In this document: positions 5,864-8,124 of the stretch, one piece after another
How positions within the stretch are numbered: the first letter of the stretch is position 1
Layout of the letters: the number at the start of each line of letters is the position of its first letter
Assembly: GCA_021734725.1 (NCBI GenBank)
Contig: JAIPIM010000184.1
Coordinates: 1 to 8,124 of the forward strand
Length of the DNA: 8,124 nt
Reading direction: 5' to 3'
Origin: Minisyncoccota bacterium
GTDB lineage: Bacteria > Verrucomicrobiota > Lentisphaeria > Oligosphaerales > MVZH01
The notes under the pieces: generated by a model
The model's database searches: none
The model's input: the letters and a program-made list of their open reading frames with translations, nothing else
What the model was told of the DNA's origin: nothing
Program-made: the position numbers and the translations under genes

Positions 5864-7132
5864 TCACGATAATGTGCCCACCAGGAAGATAGCGCCGGCG
5901 TACCAGTTGGTGGCGGTATAGTGGTGGGGATTCGCTTCGAAGTGGGCTCGATTGCGCTCGAAGAGGATCTCTTTTTTGTCAAGTTTGTCGGCCAACACTT
6001 TAATCTCGACTTTGTGCGTCTTCCCGCTGTTTAAATTGTTGGCCACGGGGAGGATGGCCAAGCGGTGGTAGGTGCAGTAGGGGTCGATGCAGAGCGGGTG
6101 GCTCACGGTCCCATCTACGGTTACTTCCAGTTTGCCGCAGTCGGGGCCGAGAAGGTGATAGATCATGGCTGTTGAGCCTGTGAATTGGAACGACAGTCTG
6201 GCACCCGGTTCTCCACGCCACAGACAGGGAAGACGTTTGGCGAAGCCCATGAGATCGCCGTCCAGCTGCCGCCATGGGCCTGTCATCCTGGCTTGATCGA
6301 TAGGTGCCATGACCGTTTGTTCCAAGTTATTGGGATCGATGGGAGCGGGAAGAGCATGGGGGACGGGGTTGGTCGCGACCGCCTTTATGGGGGGTAACGA
6401 GCGAATAATGGCTTGAGTATAAAGCTTATGCCCAGTGTCACTGTAAGGATGAACCGCATCCGGGGCGAACGGTATTTTTCCATTCTCGTCGACTCCTGCA
6501 TGTGCGTTCACATCCAATTCTTTGCCCGAGACCCGGGTCATGACGGAGTTCGCGGCCCTCATTACCAGTTGCCCTTCTTTTTCCAGGCGGGCAACTTCCA
6601 ACCCCATATGAATGGACGGAATATCGTAATGGTCGGCGATGGTTTCCATTACAGTCGTAATTTTGGGGAATTTCCCGTTTTGAAGATCTGGCAGGAGTTT
6701 GCCCGTCAAGGTATAGACAAAGCAGATGTCGCACAGGGCATACGCGTTCCAGGTTTTTCTGACAATACCTTCCATTGACTGAACGACGCTTTCAGGATTG
6801 GTGTTGGAATCGTTGACCGCGAACTCTACGAATACCAGGTCGGGTTCGTACCTCAGGACGTCATGTTCGAGTCTGAAGACGCCAAGCAGGGAGCCAGTGC
6901 CCCCGATGGCCGCGTTTACTTCCGTAAGCGTTGCTTGAGGATAATGCTCCTGGAAATACGCCAGGCTCTGCACTCGCCATCCGGATTGAGCCGTGATGCT
7001 GCCACCCAAGTAGGCGACCGTGATGTTGCCTCCTCTTTCTAAATGTGCGAAAAAATTTGGCAGTCCGCCTCGCGGAGAGCATTCATGAGCTTCTCTGAGC
7101 ATGCAACATTCGGAACTTGAGCCTGGTGTCAT
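5864..7132 (-). CDS. SGNH/GDSL-family hydrolase with C-terminal beta-rich domain
   Basis: Predicted esterase or deacetylase of the SGNH superfamily, 422 aa from the ATG at 7132. Block I is VAYLGGSIT with nucleophile Ser45. Block II is NAAIGGTGS, with glycines at 77-78 as the oxyanion region. Block III is VEFAVND with Asn107. Block V is DAVHP, giving Asp225 and His228 of the catalytic set. The catalytic domain ends near residue 250. A Pro-rich linker (about 255-270) leads to a C-terminal region (about 285-422) rich in predicted strands (RLSFQFTGSTAMIYHLL, LEVTVDG, HKVEIKVLA), possibly a binding or accessory beta-sandwich. There is no signal peptide or membrane segment, so it is probably cytoplasmic, unlike many secreted carbohydrate esterases. 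An upstream in-frame ATG at 7144 (426 aa) has no ribosome site. The likely substrate is an acylated sugar, inferred from family and the AraC neighbour. Confidence 0.85.
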   Translation of the reverse strand: MTPGSSSECCMLREAHECSPRGGLPNFFAHLERGGNITVAYLGGSITAQSGWRVQSLAYFQEHYPQATLTEVNAAIGGTGSLLGVFRLEHDVLRYEPDLVFVEFAVNDSNTNPESVVQSMEGIVRKTWNAYALCDICFVYTLTGKLLPDLQNGKFPKITTVMETIADHYDIPSIHMGLEVARLEKEGQLVMRAANSVMTRVSGKELDVNAHAGVDENGKIPFAPDAVHPYSDTGHKLYTQAIIRSLPPIKAVATNPVPHALPAPIDPNNLEQTVMAPIDQARMTGPWRQLDGDLMGFAKRLPCLWRGEPGARLSFQFTGSTAMIYHLLGPDCGKLEVTVDGTVSHPLCIDPYCTYHRLAILPVANNLNSGKTHKVEIKVLADKLDKKEILFERNRAHFEANPHHYTATNWYAGAIFLVGTLS

Positions 7133-7138
7133 GTAGAA

Positions 7139-7142
7139 CTCC
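7139..7142 (-). promoter_or_regulatory. Shine-Dalgarno GGAG deciding the hydrolase start
   Basis: GGAG lies 6 bases before the ATG at 7132 on the - strand and overlaps the alternative ATG at 7144. The alternative has only the AT-rich TTCGAAA before it, so 7132 is the better start. Confidence 0.55.
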
Positions 7143-7173
7143 ATTTTTCGAACAATTCAGCACTAAGGTGTTA

Positions 7174-7236
7174 CGTTGATCGTTAAGTCCGGTGGTGACT
7201 TCTTCGCTCGCAGCCATCTACACCCCCGTTAACGTT
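7174..7236. promoter_or_regulatory. Paired CGTT half-sites between regulator and hydrolase, possible operator
   Basis: The 128-base gap between the two genes holds four direct CGTT copies on the + strand (AACG on the - strand), in two pairs: 7174-7177 with 7181-7184, and 7227-7230 with 7233-7236. The outer copies of the two pairs are 53 bases apart, close to five helical turns. AraC-family proteins often bind direct repeats, so this is a candidate operator, but a four-base unit is short and chance is possible. No convincing -35/-10 pair for the hydrolase is visible here. Confidence 0.15.
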
Positions 7237-7272
7237 TCATGGATCTCGGTATTGGGAAAAGACGCCGCGAAT

Positions 7273-8124
7273 TCAGGGGTTCATTTGGCGAAGAAAATTC
7301 CGCGGAGATTCGCCAAACAAACGTTTGAACGCCCGTGACAAGTGATATTGGTCGCAGAAGCCGGTATTCGCGGCTACAACCTGCAAGCGTTCACCTTTAA
7401 GAATCATGGACCGCGCTATCTCAAGACGGAATTCCAGATGCCGCGCAATGGGTGTCGTACCGGTCTCGAGACGATACCGGTGCGTCAATGAAGATCGACT
7501 GACTCCCACCTCGTCCGCCAACGTGTCCAGATCGATGCGCCGGTGCCAATTCTCCCGGAGCACGGTGTCCACCCGTTCAGCCAGCGACATACGGTCCTTG
7601 GACGGCGTATCCGGTGGTACTATTTCGTGGTCGAAGCCGGACACATATCGGGCGGTCAGCAAACGGTCAAGTGTAACCAACAGCGTGCCTTGTGCACGCC
7701 AAAAAAGGTTTCCGTCTTCAGTCGATGGGTGATTGAAGAATTCTCGAATCCGGGGGAAAACCATATCCCGCGCATCTGTCAAGCGGGCAAATCCGGAGGC
7801 TGGATGGACCAGGTTGTCGAGAGCCGAAGAATCCTTAATTCGAAACACGAAATACGTATCGTAAATCGGCAAGCCTTCGCGGGAACAACGTTCCCAATAG
7901 CTTCTGCCGGGTGCATAGAGGTGGAACGTGTTTTTTTTGCGCACCGCCCAATGGTTTCCATCCAAACTGTATTCTCCGGCGTCCTGCAAGTGACAATCGA
8001 GTGCCCAACATGTATTGCGCAGACGTGTTCCAGGATGGGGTGTTTGCCGAACACGATGGACAACCTGGAGCAATTCCGGTTGTGCACGGGGATTACGCAA
8101 AAAGTCATGCGACCGATTAATGAA
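7273..8124 (-). CDS. AraC-family transcriptional regulator, 5' end probably outside the window
   Basis: DNA-binding regulator of the AraC/XylS family. Numbered from the TTG at 8100 (275 aa), residues about 25-100 form a sensor-type cupin region (WALDCHLQDAGEYSLDG and HLYAPGRSYWERC are typical). Residues about 175-273 form the double helix-turn-helix domain: first HTH LDTLADEVGVSRSSLTHRYR (191-210), second VVAANTGFCDQYHLSRAFKR (241-260) followed by LFGESPRNFLR. The second HTH matches the family signature well. The frame remains open from 8100 to the right edge (eight more codons, ending in HDF before the TTG), and the TTG has no ribosome site, so the true start is probably beyond 8124. The gene is upstream of and co-oriented with the SGNH hydrolase, making that hydrolase a likely target. 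The ligand is unknown; sugar regulators with this layout are common. Confidence 0.88.
   Translation of the reverse strand, partial: FINRSHDFLRNPRAQPELLQVVHRVRQTPHPGTRLRNTCWALDCHLQDAGEYSLDGNHWAVRKKNTFHLYAPGRSYWERCSREGLPIYDTYFVFRIKDSSALDNLVHPASGFARLTDARDMVFPRIREFFNHPSTEDGNLFWRAQGTLLVTLDRLLTARYVSGFDHEIVPPDTPSKDRMSLAERVDTVLRENWHRRIDLDTLADEVGVSRSSLTHRYRLETGTTPIARHLEFRLEIARSMILKGERLQVVAANTGFCDQYHLSRAFKRLFGESPRNFLRQMNP

Noticed and set aside
5858..5870. A perfect 13-base palindrome, ATCGTG-T-CACGAT, over the hydrolase stop codon
   Set aside because: Six-base arms with a fixed gap are expected about twice by chance in 8 kb. There is no T tract for a terminator, and it lies at a gene end with no promoter beside it.
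7145..7272. Intrinsic terminator between the AraC gene and the hydrolase
   Set aside because: No hairpin followed by a T tract is visible on the - strand, so read-through from the regulator into the hydrolase is possible.
1..8124. CRISPR arrays, tRNA or rRNA genes, insertion sequences, integrases
   Set aside because: I saw no regularly spaced repeats, no cloverleaf or rRNA-like stretch, and no transposase or integrase-like protein in any frame.

Overview
The window is a mid-GC (roughly mid-50s percent by eye) bacterial chromosomal segment with six protein-coding genes and no RNA genes, CRISPR arrays or mobile elements that I can see. The gene families point to a Gram-negative-type bacterium: an ABC-2 type ATPase beside a membrane-anchored TPR protein, a DinG helicase with iron-sulphur cysteines, a DUF4416 protein, and an AraC regulator next to a cytoplasmic SGNH esterase. 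The mix is reminiscent of PVC-superphylum or allied lineages (Lentisphaerae, Planctomycetes, Hydrogenedentes and similar). That placement rests on general familiarity and is a low-confidence inference.

Layout. On the + strand, an ABC transporter ATPase with a long acidic tail (71-1303; its frame is open to the left edge) is followed 28 bases later by a single-pass membrane TPR protein (1332-2027), probably one operon that begins before the window. After a 217-base gap comes a complete DinG-family helicase (2245-4251). It converges on a - strand bicistron: a SAM-dependent methyltransferase (5635-4850) whose last codons overlap the start of a DUF4416 gene (4857-4309). A good sigma-70-type promoter lies about 100 bases upstream of this pair. 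Farther right, also on the - strand, are an SGNH/GDSL hydrolase (7132-5864) and an AraC-family regulator (to 7273) whose 5' end probably lies beyond the right edge.

How the genes may work together. The ATPase and TPR protein are probably envelope-associated, but no permease is visible, so the partner should lie upstream. The helicase is a stand-alone DNA/RNA-structure repair enzyme. The methyltransferase and DUF4416 protein are translationally coupled and probably share a process, which is unknown. The AraC protein is a plausible local regulator of the adjacent esterase, probably in carbohydrate use.

The window looks mostly ordinary and chromosomal. I found no convincing new defence or mobile system. 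The best leads are the methyltransferase-DUF4416 couple, the tailed ATPase with its TPR neighbour, and the regulator-esterase pair.
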